A stretch of DNA of 64,000 bases, taken from an uncultured archaeon. Its GTDB lineage: Archaea; Halobacteriota; Methanosarcinia; Methanosarcinales; Methanoperedenaceae. The notes beneath the pieces were generated by a model. The model saw only the letters and a program-made list of their open reading frames with translations. It searched no databases and was not told the origin of the DNA. Of this stretch, positions 1 to 8,848 are shown piece after piece. The stretch spans positions 1 to 64,000 of the forward strand of contig CABMCA010000047.1 in the NCBI GenBank assembly GCA_902384525.1, read 5' to 3'. The translations under genes were made by a program, and so were the position numbers. Within the stretch, counting starts at the first letter, position 1. The number at the start of each line of letters is the position of its first letter.

Positions 1-104
1 ATTTTATGATTAAGAATCTGCCACATACAACACAATTTTGTAGTTCAGGTTTATAGATAGTTATACTCCCCATATATAGTAGAACTACTCTTTGAATATA
101 TATG
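1..104. other. No gene seen at window edge
   Basis: This AT-rich stretch lies downstream of the first minus-strand gene. I see no coding frame with a credible start and no clear structured element in it. Confidence 0.5.
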
Positions 105-527
105 CTAATTGGTTATAGAAGCTATGGCATCAAGATTGGCGAAATTCATATTGGCGCCATTTAATACTGAATTATTAAAGTCTGAATTATCAAGATCAGC
201 AAAATCAAAATTATTATCCCCGGGATGGCTATTATTAAATATAGACCACCTCAGGTTATTTTCCAGTGTATCTGGTGCAGGATATCCATTCCAGGCCAAA
301 AAAACGGTTGCGATGATCAACAAAATACTAAGAATTACGGCCAATACATACATAATACCGGATTCGGAACGCCTTGCAAGTATTTGTATGCCGGACAAAA
401 TGAGTATTACAGGCCAGTATTGCCATAAGCTGCCCCATATCTCCCATGGAAGTGATCCCAGGTTATTGAACAACAGGATAAATCCAATGGCCAGAAGAAG
501 AAGCGGCCCCACATATCCCGGTTTCAT
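105..527 (-). CDS. LiaI/LiaF-type membrane protein with pentapeptide-like tail
   Basis: A 140-residue protein with about three membrane segments in the first 80 residues (residues 5-25, about 37-50 and about 58-78), of the kind called DUF5668 or LiaI-LiaF-like TM region. The last 35 residues are polar and carry a loose A-(D/N)-L-x-x pattern (FADLDNSDF, ANMNFANLDA), resembling a short pentapeptide-repeat turn. The start has a GGAG upstream and lies four bases before the end of the PspC gene, so the two are very likely one transcript. In bacteria this pairing belongs to envelope-stress responses. That role is inferred here, and the tail is unusual for the family. Confidence 0.7.
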   Translation of the reverse strand: MKPGYVGPLLLLAIGFILLFNNLGSLPWEIWGSLWQYWPVILILSGIQILARRSESGIMYVLAVILSILLIIATVFLAWNGYPAPDTLENNLRWSIFNNSHPGDNNFDFADLDNSDFNNSVLNGANMNFANLDAIASITN

Positions 528-531
528 ATTA

Positions 532-993
532 TCATCTCCAGCGCTTTATCAGCAACCACACTCCAACCAAAATAATAATAACTGGCCAGAAAAGGTCTTT
601 ATTTACCCACGGTATCAAATGAAGGTTTTCAAGAAGGAAAAAGATACCCAGCAAAATAAGGATAATACCGAACCATCCTGCACGCTTTGAATGTTCTTCG
701 GTTCTCCTTGAAAAAGCATGTCCCAATTCTTCGCCTGCTCCTTTTACCCGTTCACCTATTTCCTGTACATTCTCCTGGATCGTTTCTTTTGGCGGCTGGC
801 TTGCCTGGCCAGCACTTGGCATTATTATGACTAATATTATATATAGCAGCAAACCGATGCCATTTAAAAATACAAGCACGACGAAGATAAGCCTGACAAT
901 GACTGAATCAATCCCGAAATACTCGGCAATGCCGCCGCATACACCATCAATGACCTTGTCGGTTTTACTTTTTGTAATGCGTTCCCCATGCAT
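532..993 (-). CDS. PspC domain membrane protein
   Basis: A 153-residue protein with an N-terminal PspC domain (about residues 5-60: the VIDGVCGGIAEYFGID signature followed by a long hydrophobic helix) and two further membrane segments near the C-terminus of the DUF5668/LiaI type. PspC proteins sit in the cytoplasmic membrane and are linked to membrane-stress responses in bacteria; the archaeal role is not settled. The start is supported by an AAGGAGGT ribosome site nine bases upstream (1003-1010 on the opposite strand). It overlaps closely with the smaller LiaI-like gene downstream, suggesting an operon. Confidence 0.85.
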   Translation of the reverse strand: MHGERITKSKTDKVIDGVCGGIAEYFGIDSVIVRLIFVVLVFLNGIGLLLYIILVIIMPSAGQASQPPKETIQENVQEIGERVKGAGEELGHAFSRRTEEHSKRAGWFGIILILLGIFFLLENLHLIPWVNKDLFWPVIIILVGVWLLIKRWR

Positions 994-1053
994 GTTAATG
1001 ATACCTCCTTAATAGTTAAACAACGATAATATCCTCATTCATGATAAAAGCTT

Positions 1054-1644
1054 TCACACAACGATCTTTTTCATCAACCATGCCATATTTTCTCCAAGAT
1101 TCTTCATTGTCCGGATTCCTTCTTCATCTGTCTGGACATCTCCGATCTGTCTTCCAAGACCCATGTTCCAGTAACTTGCACCCGGAACTATCATCTGACT
1201 GATATGGAAGAAATGATTGATCGAGTCAAATCCATGAATCGCACCGCCTCTTCGCACAGCTATCACAGCCGCACCAACCTTGCGTTTGAACATTGAACCA
1301 TTTGCTAATGCCACCATTCCCGACCGTTCTATCAGGGCTTTCATTTCCGCGGTTATATCGGCAAAATAAATTGGTGAACCTAATATTATCCCGTCAGCTT
1401 CTGCCATCTTATCAATACAATCATTTACAATATCGCTCTTAACAGCACAATGCCCATCCTTCTTATCAAGACATTTATAACAGGCTGTGCATCCTAGTAT
1501 TTTTTCTCCGGAAAGCTCTATTAATTCTGTTTCTATCCCAACTTTCTCCAATTCACTCAACACATATTTTATAAGAATTGCAGTATTCCCTTGCTTCCTT
1601 GCGCTTCCATTAATTGCCACTACTTTCATTTTATCTTTTTTCAT
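1054..1644 (-). CDS. Isf-like flavodoxin-fold NAD(P)H/FMN oxidoreductase
   Basis: A 196-residue flavodoxin-fold protein of the NADPH-dependent FMN reductase / iron-sulfur flavoprotein family. The FMN phosphate loop is GSARKQGNT near residue 14. A compact cysteine cluster C-x2-C-x2-C-x7-C (GCTACYKC followed by HC, near residues 51-66) matches the 4Fe-4S motif of methanoarchaeal Isf. GSPIYFADIT is the second flavin loop. In Methanosarcina, Isf moves electrons between ferredoxin or F420-linked donors and O2/H2O2-type acceptors; the exact partner here is unknown. A GGAAGATC-type ribosome site supports the start at 1644. It lies 22 bases upstream of the end of tgtA but on the same strand, downstream of it. 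Confidence 0.8.
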   Translation of the reverse strand: MKKDKMKVVAINGSARKQGNTAILIKYVLSELEKVGIETELIELSGEKILGCTACYKCLDKKDGHCAVKSDIVNDCIDKMAEADGIILGSPIYFADITAEMKALIERSGMVALANGSMFKRKVGAAVIAVRRGGAIHGFDSINHFFHISQMIVPGASYWNMGLGRQIGDVQTDEEGIRTMKNLGENMAWLMKKIVV

Positions 1645-1665
1645 GTTGATCTTCCAATTTTATTT

Positions 1666-3111
1666 TCAAGCTGATATTTTCTTATTTATTTCTTTTATTA
1701 AAGGATGTCCAGGCAGATCATCCAGCAGGATCGTAAATTCAGAATCCGGGTTTAATTCGATCAAATGAAGCGTATTTTGAAGGGCAGCAGTCAATGATTC
1801 ATGATCCGGATCATTAATCACCTCTGCATTAAAAGGAAATGTTTCTTTGAGTTCTAATGGATATGGGCCAAACGGGGGCTTGAAATCAAAAACCCAGTCA
1901 AATTCTTCCTCATTTTCAAGTCTTTTATTCCTGATAAGGACCTTTCCATTTATCTTCAAATTTTTGAGTTTATTCCTTTGCCTCAAAACCTCCGGCCTCA
2001 GGGATGATTCCGGTCCACTGTAAAAGAAAGTTGATCTTGATAACGGTTGGATCGTTTCGATCCATCCTGAATGCTGTGATAGCGCCCTCTTCAGTCCGGA
2101 TAACAATTGAGGATGCGCCCTGCATCTATTTTCCACAAGTTCCCACAGGCTTCCTTCCTGTATTGCCTGTTTTACGACCCGTATTTCCTCAAAGGTAACA
2201 TAAAGATTATGGCGCGCCAGCAGCTCTTCACGCTTTTCGCTTCCAGACAATTCTTGGGCACTTAGCGAACTGCATACCGGGCAGGAACAGGGCAGGTACT
2301 GGAGATTTTCAATGTGATACGTGCCCCGCGTTGTCATATATCTTCCATCCTTGGCGTACAGGGCATAAGATGCGGAATCAAAAAGATCACAGCCTAAAGC
2401 CACGGCAAGAGAGAACATCATTGGATGCCCTGCCCCGAAAAGATGCACTGGCGCTGCAGGTGATAGTCCTTTTTTAGAGGCAACAATAACATCTACAAGT
2501 TCAGAAAATCTGTATGATTCCATAAGAGGTAAAACTGCTCCAAGGGGATAAATATCAAAATCAAGCAAACTTAACTCGCGCGCACATCTCTCCCTGAGGT
2601 CAGGAAACGTCGAACCCTGGACAGGCGCGGCAAGAAGCATATCTTTTTTTGATCCCAGGGCTTCTTTTTCCCGGGCTATTGTTTGTTCAAGTTCGGACCC
2701 GGCACGCATTCGTGAAACGTCAGGAGGTGTAGGAATATCAAGAGGTACTCCGATATCTGAGCCGATATTTTGCTGGAATTCAACAATTTGTTTATTATTT
2801 ACTTCCACTTCTCCATATATAGATAACTGGTATGAGCCCGAGTCAGTCATTATCGGGCCATCAAACCCGATAAGCGAATGCAACCCTTCCTTCAGGGCGC
2901 GTTCCCTCATTTCAGGCTTTCGGTAAATTATATATGAGTTTGTTATGATGATCTGGGCGCCGAATTTTCGAAGTTCTGATGACTTGATCGTCTGGATATT
3001 GGGATTGACAACAGGCATGATCGTGGGTGTCTCGATGATCCCATGACGGGTTTCTAGCCGTCCGATACGACCTGCACAGTCCTTCTGGAGAATTTCGAAG
3101 ATTGGAGGCAT
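1666..3111 (-). CDS. tgtA: Archaeal tRNA-guanine(15) transglycosylase
   Basis: 481 residues. The enzyme swaps guanine at position 15 of tRNA for preQ0, the first committed step of archaeosine formation. The TIM-barrel catalytic part is clear: MTDSGSYQ at 88-95 holds the conserved Asp90, and CDLFDSASY at 241-249 holds the candidate nucleophile Asp245. The zinc site is Cys275, Cys277, Cys280 and His301. About 150 residues follow, as in the archaeal two-gene arrangement in which the PUA-bearing ArcS/TgtA2 is a separate protein. No ArcS gene is in the window. The N-terminus matches family starts closely. Confidence 0.93.
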   Translation of the reverse strand: MPPIFEILQKDCAGRIGRLETRHGIIETPTIMPVVNPNIQTIKSSELRKFGAQIIITNSYIIYRKPEMRERALKEGLHSLIGFDGPIMTDSGSYQLSIYGEVEVNNKQIVEFQQNIGSDIGVPLDIPTPPDVSRMRAGSELEQTIAREKEALGSKKDMLLAAPVQGSTFPDLRERCARELSLLDFDIYPLGAVLPLMESYRFSELVDVIVASKKGLSPAAPVHLFGAGHPMMFSLAVALGCDLFDSASYALYAKDGRYMTTRGTYHIENLQYLPCSCPVCSSLSAQELSGSEKREELLARHNLYVTFEEIRVVKQAIQEGSLWELVENRCRAHPQLLSGLKRALSQHSGWIETIQPLSRSTFFYSGPESSLRPEVLRQRNKLKNLKINGKVLIRNKRLENEEEFDWVFDFKPPFGPYPLELKETFPFNAEVINDPDHESLTAALQNTLHLIELNPDSEFTILLDDLPGHPLIKEINKKISA

Positions 3112-3179
3112 TATAGCCTGATAATGGAATGAGAAGTATATTAGGATGAGGTCTTAAATTCTAAAGTTTTTTCCAAACA

Positions 3180-3752
3180 TCAGGAAAAGTATTGGGTGAG
3201 GTCAAAATTATGTTCCTTTTCTTTCCCGTTTGCCTTTACCCCTATGTACATTACCGGACCATCATTTTTACTTACGACTGGAAAACATACCCCTGTTTTT
3301 TTATTGGCCTTTGGGAAAAGCTTGAAGAAATTTTCAGTATCGCATTGACTATTCAATTGTTTAGTATTATATAACCCACCATATTTATCAAATTGTTTTC
3401 CATCTTTTGTAACAATAGTTCGTCCTGTAATTTCAAAAGTTACGCTGTCATTATGATCATTTTTAATATCAAGATTAACAAGTAAGCAAGGCGATTTAGC
3501 ATCAAGGGAAATATCAAAACAGTCTTTCAATACCATGATCTCGTTAATGTTGATCTCATAGTTCGGTGGTTTGAGGTTTTTATCCATGAAATCGTTATAA
3601 ACCCTGATGATTTCCAGGTAGGCATCATTGTATAATTTTATGATTTTTTCCACATAACCATTAATACCGGATTTTTCATCGACAGAACCAATATTTCCTG
3701 AACTGATCACTAATAAGATAGAAATAAAGAGAATAATGTGGAGTGATTTCAT
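3180..3752 (-). CDS. Secreted protein with DUF4352-like domain
   Basis: About 190 residues. I place the start at the internal ATG (3752), because the protein then begins with a normal signal peptide (MKSLHIILFISILLV) and has GGTGA upstream; the longer reading would overlap the preceding gene. Residues after about 75 form a beta-rich region with alternating hydrophobics and the pattern seen in DUF4352/telokin-like surface domains (VNLDIKNDHNDSVTFEITG). Two cysteine pairs may form disulfides outside the cell. It sits five bases after the preceding gene. Function is unknown; a surface or cell-envelope role is inferred only from the export signal. Confidence 0.6.
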   Translation of the reverse strand: MKSLHIILFISILLVISSGNIGSVDEKSGINGYVEKIIKLYNDAYLEIIRVYNDFMDKNLKPPNYEININEIMVLKDCFDISLDAKSPCLLVNLDIKNDHNDSVTFEITGRTIVTKDGKQFDKYGGLYNTKQLNSQCDTENFFKLFPKANKKTGVCFPVVSKNDGPVMYIGVKANGKEKEHNFDLTQYFS

Positions 3753-3756
3753 TATT

Positions 3757-4437
3757 TCACCGGCTTTCCGGGGGAACTTTTCCTGGCTCAATCACTACTG
3801 GTTCTTCTTTTACCGCTTTTTTCTTTCGTACTCTTTTTTTATCTGGCTCCCTGATCAACGGTTTAACTAGTGGATCTATGGCTTTCTTTATCATTGAATC
3901 TGATTTCTTCGTGGCAATTTTTTTTCGTCTCTTTTTTTCTTCTTCGATCCCTATCAACGTGTCTTCAAGCTTAAGCCCCGAAACATCTTCCATCATTGCT
4001 ACTGTTAAATTAATGTTTTCTGTTGCATGGGATTTTGTGATACCTGGTTCCGTTTTCGGAATTTTATCTTTGATCCCCTCCTGGATATCATTTTTTATCT
4101 CGTGTATTTTATTATCCAGGTCAGGAAAGGTTTTTAAATCTCTTTTTTGCCTTCGGGTTTTCTCTTCTATACTGATTGTTTCCGCGTCCGGTTCTGCTAT
4201 AACAATATCTGTCTCGGGTTTCATCAGGTCCTTGATCTGGTGAATATCTACGTTATTCAATTCCGGGGTTTCAAACTTGAATTCCGGGGTTATATCAACA
4301 ATATCCTTGTATTCAATTTTTTTTGGTTCCTGATGTTGCTTTTTTTCATGTGATCTCCTGAGCAATACAAATTGATAAATCGCAATAATAAAAAGAAAAA
4401 CAATAATGGTAAAAAGCGCGATTTCAGCTGTATTCAT
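3757..4437 (-). CDS. Single-pass membrane protein with long charged tail
   Basis: 226 residues that I cannot place in a family. One N-terminal membrane helix (about residues 5-27) is followed by a very polar, low-complexity cytoplasmic-type region rich in Lys, Glu, Ile and Pro, ending in runs of KKRRKK and KKRVRKKK. The layout resembles a membrane anchor carrying a nucleic-acid- or protein-binding tail, but no catalytic motif is visible. It is the first gene of a pair with the secreted protein (five-base gap). An ATG at 4437 follows a GGAGAT sequence. Confidence 0.6.
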   Translation of the reverse strand: MNTAEIALFTIIVFLFIIAIYQFVLLRRSHEKKQHQEPKKIEYKDIVDITPEFKFETPELNNVDIHQIKDLMKPETDIVIAEPDAETISIEEKTRRQKRDLKTFPDLDNKIHEIKNDIQEGIKDKIPKTEPGITKSHATENINLTVAMMEDVSGLKLEDTLIGIEEEKKRRKKIATKKSDSMIKKAIDPLVKPLIREPDKKRVRKKKAVKEEPVVIEPGKVPPESR

Positions 4438-4523
4438 GAGATCTCCATGATATATATGATTATAATAATGATATTTAATTCTTTTGATTACAAAATATCA
4501 TAGGATCAACAATTATTATACAA

Positions 4524-5462
4524 TTATTTTAGCCCTTGATCCATATCTCCCAATCCCCAGCCCAGGTATTCCTTTATTATAATATACGCCATTTCAGGAG
4601 GGATCGCCCCGACCTCCGTACATATAAGATCGATATATTCGCGCGGCGTTACATCAAAAGCAGGATTTTTCACAGATACATTTGAGAATTCCCGTAATTT
4701 TTCATCTGCTATTACTTCAGAACTATTTCGTTCTTCTATTTCAATAAGCTCACCCAATAATGATTTTGGGCTGAATTTATAGGTCTCGGCTGCAATTATT
4801 ACATTTTTCCTTGCTTCATGCGCAGCAAGGGCAAGCTGGGATGTGCCTATTTTATTTATAACTGAACCATTAGCCGTAAAGGCATCTGCGCCCATCACCA
4901 CAAGGTAAACTTCCTTCATGAAATATCGAACCGAAGAGTCTACTATTAATGATGTTTTTATCCCGGTTTCATCAAGCTGCCTGATGGTCAGATGTCCCTG
5001 CCATCTTGGGCGGGATTCCGTAGCTATGACAGAGATATTTTTCCCATCCTTATGTGCGGCAGCCATTATTGAAATTGCGGCACTGGAGTTGCAATGCGTC
5101 ATTATGGTGTCCCCATCACGTATTCTATGTGCGCCGATTTCGCCAATTTTTAGCACAGCGCTTTCTGAATTCAGGATGAATCCATCTGCAAGTTCCTTGA
5201 TATTTGCTTTTGCTTCATCGACGCTATCGCCTTTATATCTCATCACAGCACGAACCGCATTTGGAAGTGATACTGCTGTGGGGCGCGTACTGATAAGAAT
5301 TTGGGCAGCCTCAATCATCTTTGTATTAAATTCTTCAAGCTTCCCCGTTCCAATTCGCTGGCTATAATTGCGAAGTCCGGCTGCCGCTGCTCGTGCGATC
5401 CTTCCCGCGCCCCTGATCTCCATGTTTTTAATCTTTTGTGCCGTGTTTGAAAGCTGTTTCAT
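4524..5462 (-). CDS. Ribose-1,5-bisphosphate isomerase (eIF2B-like)
   Basis: 312 residues of the eIF2B/MtnA superfamily. The archaeal member converts ribose 1,5-bisphosphate to ribulose 1,5-bisphosphate, linking AMP phosphorylase to form III RuBisCO in nucleotide salvage. Catalytic candidates are Cys124 (THCNSSA) and Asp193 (MGADAF). The N-terminal MEIRGAGRIARAAA segment is typical of the R15P isomerase branch rather than of translation factor subunits. Its start overlaps the end of the cobyric acid synthase gene by four bases (ATGA), indicating coupled translation. AMP phosphorylase and RuBisCO are not in the window. Assignment to MtnA-like aldose phosphate isomerase is less likely but not excluded. 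Confidence 0.87.
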   Translation of the reverse strand: MKQLSNTAQKIKNMEIRGAGRIARAAAAGLRNYSQRIGTGKLEEFNTKMIEAAQILISTRPTAVSLPNAVRAVMRYKGDSVDEAKANIKELADGFILNSESAVLKIGEIGAHRIRDGDTIMTHCNSSAAISIMAAAHKDGKNISVIATESRPRWQGHLTIRQLDETGIKTSLIVDSSVRYFMKEVYLVVMGADAFTANGSVINKIGTSQLALAAHEARKNVIIAAETYKFSPKSLLGELIEIEERNSSEVIADEKLREFSNVSVKNPAFDVTPREYIDLICTEVGAIPPEMAYIIIKEYLGWGLGDMDQGLK

Positions 5463-6916
5463 TGTTCCTCCAGCATCCGGTAGATCGAATCCATATCCAC
5501 ATGGGATGTAATGAATCCTGCAAGTTCCTCAATGCCATCGCCCTGGGTTTTATCTTCATATATCAATCCTTTTTGATTATATAAATAGCTAAGGAAAGAA
5601 TTCCTGAAATTATTGTTCTCAAATAGCCCGTGAAGATATGTACCTATGACAATCCCGTTTTCACTCACGCTTCCGTCATCCCCGAATGTGTGCGCTTCTC
5701 CTTTTGTCTCGCCCATGTGGATCTCATATCCTGAAACCTTCTGGCCTTTTATTGCCCCAAGTATCCGTCCGTCTCCAGTAACGGGTTTTTCAACCTGGCG
5801 TGTTTGTTTTTCGTATTTCTCAAATAACGTAGAAACATTAAGAAGCCCAAGTCCCTTTATTGAACATGCACCATTTGTTCCTTCTATACCGCTGTCGATT
5901 ATTTCGTTTCCAAGCATCTGGTAACCCCCGCATATTCCGATCACCGGGATCCCTTTTTTTGCTTCGTCGATGATCTTTTGTCCCATTCCACTGGATAACA
6001 GGACTGACATGTCATCCATTGTGTTTTTTGTTCCAGGCAATATGATCGCATCTGAACAAGGGAGTTCTTCACCCGGTTCAACATATTCAATATCTGCGCA
6101 ATGTTCAAGAGGCTCAAAATCAGTAAAATTAGATATGTGGGGTAACCGTATCACTGCGATCTTGACCGGATTGCCATTACGGGTTTTGTCTTTAATGGAA
6201 ACAGAATCCTCTGATGGTATCTTCATATTAGTATAAGGAATTACACCCAGAACAGGGAGTCCGGTGATCTCTTCAAGCTGTTTTATTCCCGGCGTAAGTA
6301 GCTTTATATCTCCCCTGAATTTGTTTATTATAAGACCGGCAACAAGGGGTTTGATATCCGCAGGCAGCAATTGCAGGGTTCCGTAAATACTTGCAAAAAC
6401 CCCGCCCCTCTCGATATCCCCGACCAGTATTATCGGAGGCTTAACAAGTCTTGCCATACCCGTGTTCACGATATCCCGATGATACAGGTTTATTTCAGCG
6501 GCTCCTCCTGCTCCTTCTATTATTATTAATTCGTGCAGATCGCAAAGACGCTCAAAAGCCCCGGAAACAATTGACATAACATCATCTATCGAATCATAAT
6601 AATCCCCTGCTTCCTTATCAGCTACAGGCTTTCCAAGGATTATCACCTGTGACATGTGATCTCCTTTAGGCTTCAATAACACTGGATTCATGTCTGCTGT
6701 TGGTTCAACCCCTGCCGCTTTTGCCTGGATTGCCTGCGCTATCCCGATTTCGCTGCCATCGCACGTTACCCAGGAATTAAGGCTCATATTCTGCGCCTTA
6801 AATGGGGCAACTGAATATCTTTTTGAGAGGATACTGCATAGGGCGGTCACAAGTATGCTTTTTCCCACATGTGACCCTGTACCCACGACCATGAGGCTTT
6901 TTGTAATTTTTTTCAT
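5459..6916 (-). CDS. cbiP: Cobyric acid synthase
   Basis: 485 residues. It amidates side chains b, d, e and g of adenosylcobyrinate diamide in cobalamin synthesis, using glutamine and ATP. The N-terminal BioD-like ATPase domain has the P-loop GTGSHVGKS at 12-20. The C-terminal glutaminase domain has the nucleophile Cys329 (GICGGYQML) and His429 (TYLHGLFE). Length and both domains are complete. It overlaps the YdjM-like gene upstream and the R15P isomerase downstream by four bases each. The neighbours do not belong to corrin synthesis, so the overlap probably reflects transcriptional packing rather than a shared pathway. Confidence 0.94.
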   Translation of the reverse strand: MKKITKSLMVVGTGSHVGKSILVTALCSILSKRYSVAPFKAQNMSLNSWVTCDGSEIGIAQAIQAKAAGVEPTADMNPVLLKPKGDHMSQVIILGKPVADKEAGDYYDSIDDVMSIVSGAFERLCDLHELIIIEGAGGAAEINLYHRDIVNTGMARLVKPPIILVGDIERGGVFASIYGTLQLLPADIKPLVAGLIINKFRGDIKLLTPGIKQLEEITGLPVLGVIPYTNMKIPSEDSVSIKDKTRNGNPVKIAVIRLPHISNFTDFEPLEHCADIEYVEPGEELPCSDAIILPGTKNTMDDMSVLLSSGMGQKIIDEAKKGIPVIGICGGYQMLGNEIIDSGIEGTNGACSIKGLGLLNVSTLFEKYEKQTRQVEKPVTGDGRILGAIKGQKVSGYEIHMGETKGEAHTFGDDGSVSENGIVIGTYLHGLFENNNFRNSFLSYLYNQKGLIYEDKTQGDGIEELAGFITSHVDMDSIYRMLEEQ

Positions 6917-7428
6917 TCATTTTCCTTTTCAAATATTCTGTTTCGGTAAGCCGCCCAGATACCTGCTGCCAATACAAAAACCAGGGAACCAGTCCCCACG
7001 CTGTCTGATATATACCCATAGCCGGTCTTCCAGTTCTCGCTGTAACTGCTGAAACCATAATCAAATATCCATAATAATTGATTTGTCTTACTCATTTCAA
7101 TGCTTGCATCGATAAATGCCATTTGATTGTATACCGGATAAAAAAGTACTACTCCGCCATCGAACATATCAAGAATAACATGGGATGCAAAATAAACGGC
7201 AGCTATGAAAAAAATCCCACGCATTTTCTTAATTGACAGACCAATAAAAAACAGTATTGCAGGAATAAAAATATTATGTAAAAGCGCCCTGTGTTCAGCT
7301 GCAAAAGTGTCAATATCAGGCAAAACTGCAAGTGGTAACAGCAAAAGGATATATTTGTAATCCTTTTTCCTGCCCACCATTATAAGGGCAAGAAAAGGAA
7401 CGATTAAATGTATAGCCCAATTTGGCAT
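6913..7428 (-). CDS. YdjM-like (DUF457) membrane metal hydrolase
   Basis: 171 residues with about five membrane helices. It shows the scattered His/Asp pattern of the membrane-bound YdjM/LexA-regulated family: His7, LPDIDTF, HRALLHN and SHVILDMFDGG. These residues probably bind a metal at the membrane face, as in related PLC-like membrane hydrolases. The substrate is unknown for the whole family. The stop overlaps the start of cobyric acid synthase (ATGA). The longer reading frame in a different phase over the same DNA is a shadow. Confidence 0.8.
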   Translation of the reverse strand: MPNWAIHLIVPFLALIMVGRKKDYKYILLLLPLAVLPDIDTFAAEHRALLHNIFIPAILFFIGLSIKKMRGIFFIAAVYFASHVILDMFDGGVVLFYPVYNQMAFIDASIEMSKTNQLLWIFDYGFSSYSENWKTGYGYISDSVGTGSLVFVLAAGIWAAYRNRIFEKENE

Positions 7429-7454
7429 TTTAGAATTATTTCTTCCTTATCTGT

Positions 7455-8081
7455 TCATTCGGATTTGTCCACTCTTGTAACCCGCAGCAGTGCATTAAGA
7501 GGGACGCCTGTTATCTCATGAATTCCTTTCTTATCAATAAGTACTGCTATAGCTACTGGTTTTGCTCCAAGGTTCTCTAGAACTGCTACGGCTTCGGTAA
7601 GAGTCGTTCCTGATGTTACAACATCATCTATAAGTACGCAATTCTTTCCGGCAACCTTTGCAAAGTTCTGGCTTATTGTTCCGCCTGTTTCCTTTGATTC
7701 CGGCTCCCATTTCTGCTTATTCGGATGATATGTGGCAAATTCAACCCCTAATTCATCTGCTATCAGGTTAGCAAGAGGTATACCTGAAAGCGCAACCCCT
7801 ACGATAACATCAATATCAGATTCTGTTTTGCTAAGGCATTCAATAACCATATCAGTCAATGAGCTTGCGATAAATCTCTGCCTGTTTGAGCTTCGTCCAA
7901 TGTTGCTCCAGTCAATGTAAATATCTTTTGGCGCTGCGGTAGCGTCACCCTTTTTGGAATGGACAAGAAGCCATGTTGCTGTTTCGCGGGAAACATTCAA
8001 TTCATCAGCGATCTGGCCTGTTAAGAGTCCGCCAGCCTGGAGTTCTACAGCTTTTTTAATTAATTCATCGATTGTTTTCAT
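7455..8081 (-). CDS. GfcR-like regulator with PRT domain
   Basis: 208 residues. An N-terminal helix-turn-helix (about residues 5-45, GQIADELNVSRETATWLL) is fused to an orotate-phosphoribosyltransferase-like domain with the PRPP loop CVLIDDVVTSGTTLTEA near 150-166. This architecture is that of GfcR, which in haloarchaea controls central carbon metabolism genes; the PRT domain is thought to sense a phosphorylated sugar ligand rather than make nucleotides. The start is GTCCTTATG without a strong ribosome site. It is divergent from the two small membrane genes at 8207, and lies 26 bases upstream of the YdjM-like gene. Confidence 0.85.
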   Translation of the reverse strand: MKTIDELIKKAVELQAGGLLTGQIADELNVSRETATWLLVHSKKGDATAAPKDIYIDWSNIGRSSNRQRFIASSLTDMVIECLSKTESDIDVIVGVALSGIPLANLIADELGVEFATYHPNKQKWEPESKETGGTISQNFAKVAGKNCVLIDDVVTSGTTLTEAVAVLENLGAKPVAIAVLIDKKGIHEITGVPLNALLRVTRVDKSE

Positions 8082-8206
8082 AAGGACTTCACCGGAAATG
8101 ATAATAATACTTTTTCTTTGTATTTAACAGATTGTCTGGCGATTTATTGGTAAACAACATAACTATATATTAAAATGTACATTAATTACATTGTGGAGGT
8201 TAATTT

Positions 8207-8443
8207 ATGCAAGAAGAACAACAAGAACAACAAGAAATAAAAGAGATAAAAAATACGCTCAGTGAACTGACCGCTAAATTTGAAGACAAATATAATGAAC
8301 TGTCTGAATCAATAGGGAAAGCGGTCATAGAGAAAAAAGAATCTGCTGAAGCGAAAGTGAATGAAAACCCTCTTGCTTATGTGGCAGGAGCATTAGTGGG
8401 CGGGGTTCTCGTGGGTTATCTACTCGGGAGGGGAAAAGGTTAG
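8207..8443 (+). CDS. DUF883/ElaB-like small membrane protein
   Basis: 78 residues. A long Glu/Gln/Lys-rich amphipathic helix (residues 2-55) leads into a C-terminal glycine-zipper membrane segment (VAGALVGGVLVGYLLGRG). This is the layout of bacterial ElaB/YqjD proteins, which anchor ribosomes or respond to stress at the inner membrane. The start has a good GTGGAGGT ribosome site, and an AT-rich TATA-like element lies about 40 bases upstream (near 8164-8172). Its stop overlaps the GTG start of the next gene, as in the bacterial yqjD-yqjE pair. Confidence 0.75.
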   Translation: MQEEQQEQQEIKEIKNTLSELTAKFEDKYNELSESIGKAVIEKKESAEAKVNENPLAYVAGALVGGVLVGYLLGRGKG

Positions 8444-8727
8444 TGAAGCAAAGTATAATAGATTTTCTATCCGGCCTTTCAAAATCGATAACCCAGGGAT
8501 TTATCGAGCATGGTGGAATTGGTACTTCAATAGGAGAAGGTATAGAGAAACTCAGAAAAAAGTTATTTATTACCGGGGTTGCGATTTCACTCGCAGCCAC
8601 AGGGTTTTTCCTGACCCTCTGGGGAATTGCATCATTCATTGATGCGATGTTCACTATGCGAGGCCTTGGATTTGTATTGATAGGTTTAATTGGGGTGCTG
8701 ACAGGGGCGCTTATATATAAAAAATAG
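8443..8727 (+). CDS. YqjE/holin-superfamily-like membrane protein
   Basis: 94 residues starting with GTG that shares bases with the upstream stop (TAGTG). There are two hydrophobic segments (about 44-68 and 74-91) after an amphipathic N-terminal helix. The gene pairing with a DUF883-like protein mirrors bacterial yqjD-yqjE, where the second protein belongs to the phage-holin-III-like superfamily. There are no phage genes nearby, so a cell-lysis role is unlikely; a membrane-stress role is inferred from the pairing only. Confidence 0.7.
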   Translation: MKQSIIDFLSGLSKSITQGFIEHGGIGTSIGEGIEKLRKKLFITGVAISLAATGFFLTLWGIASFIDAMFTMRGLGFVLIGLIGVLTGALIYKK

Positions 8728-8736
8728 AGACTACAA

Positions 8737-8847
8737 AAATATGGTGTCAAGCATGCGGGGGCAGGATGGTATAATACAAAGGAGCTTATCGATGTCCTGT
8801 TTGTGAAGTTAGTGAGGATACCGCCAGAAGATATTGAACGAACTTAG
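8737..8847 (+). pseudogene. Possible remnant of a short coding sequence
   Basis: Between the holin-like gene and the N-ATPase gamma gene one plus-strand frame stays open for about 36 codons and reads like protein (AGAGWYNTKELIDVL, then VRIPPEDIERT before the stop) but has no usable start codon or ribosome site. I cannot name a parent family. It may be the C-terminal scrap of a deleted gene or chance. Confidence 0.25.
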
Positions 8848-8848
8848 T

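Noticed and set aside
8443-8727. Phage holin gene and prophage
   Set aside because: No phage structural, integrase or lysin genes are near, and the pairing with a DUF883-like protein fits a cellular stress pair.
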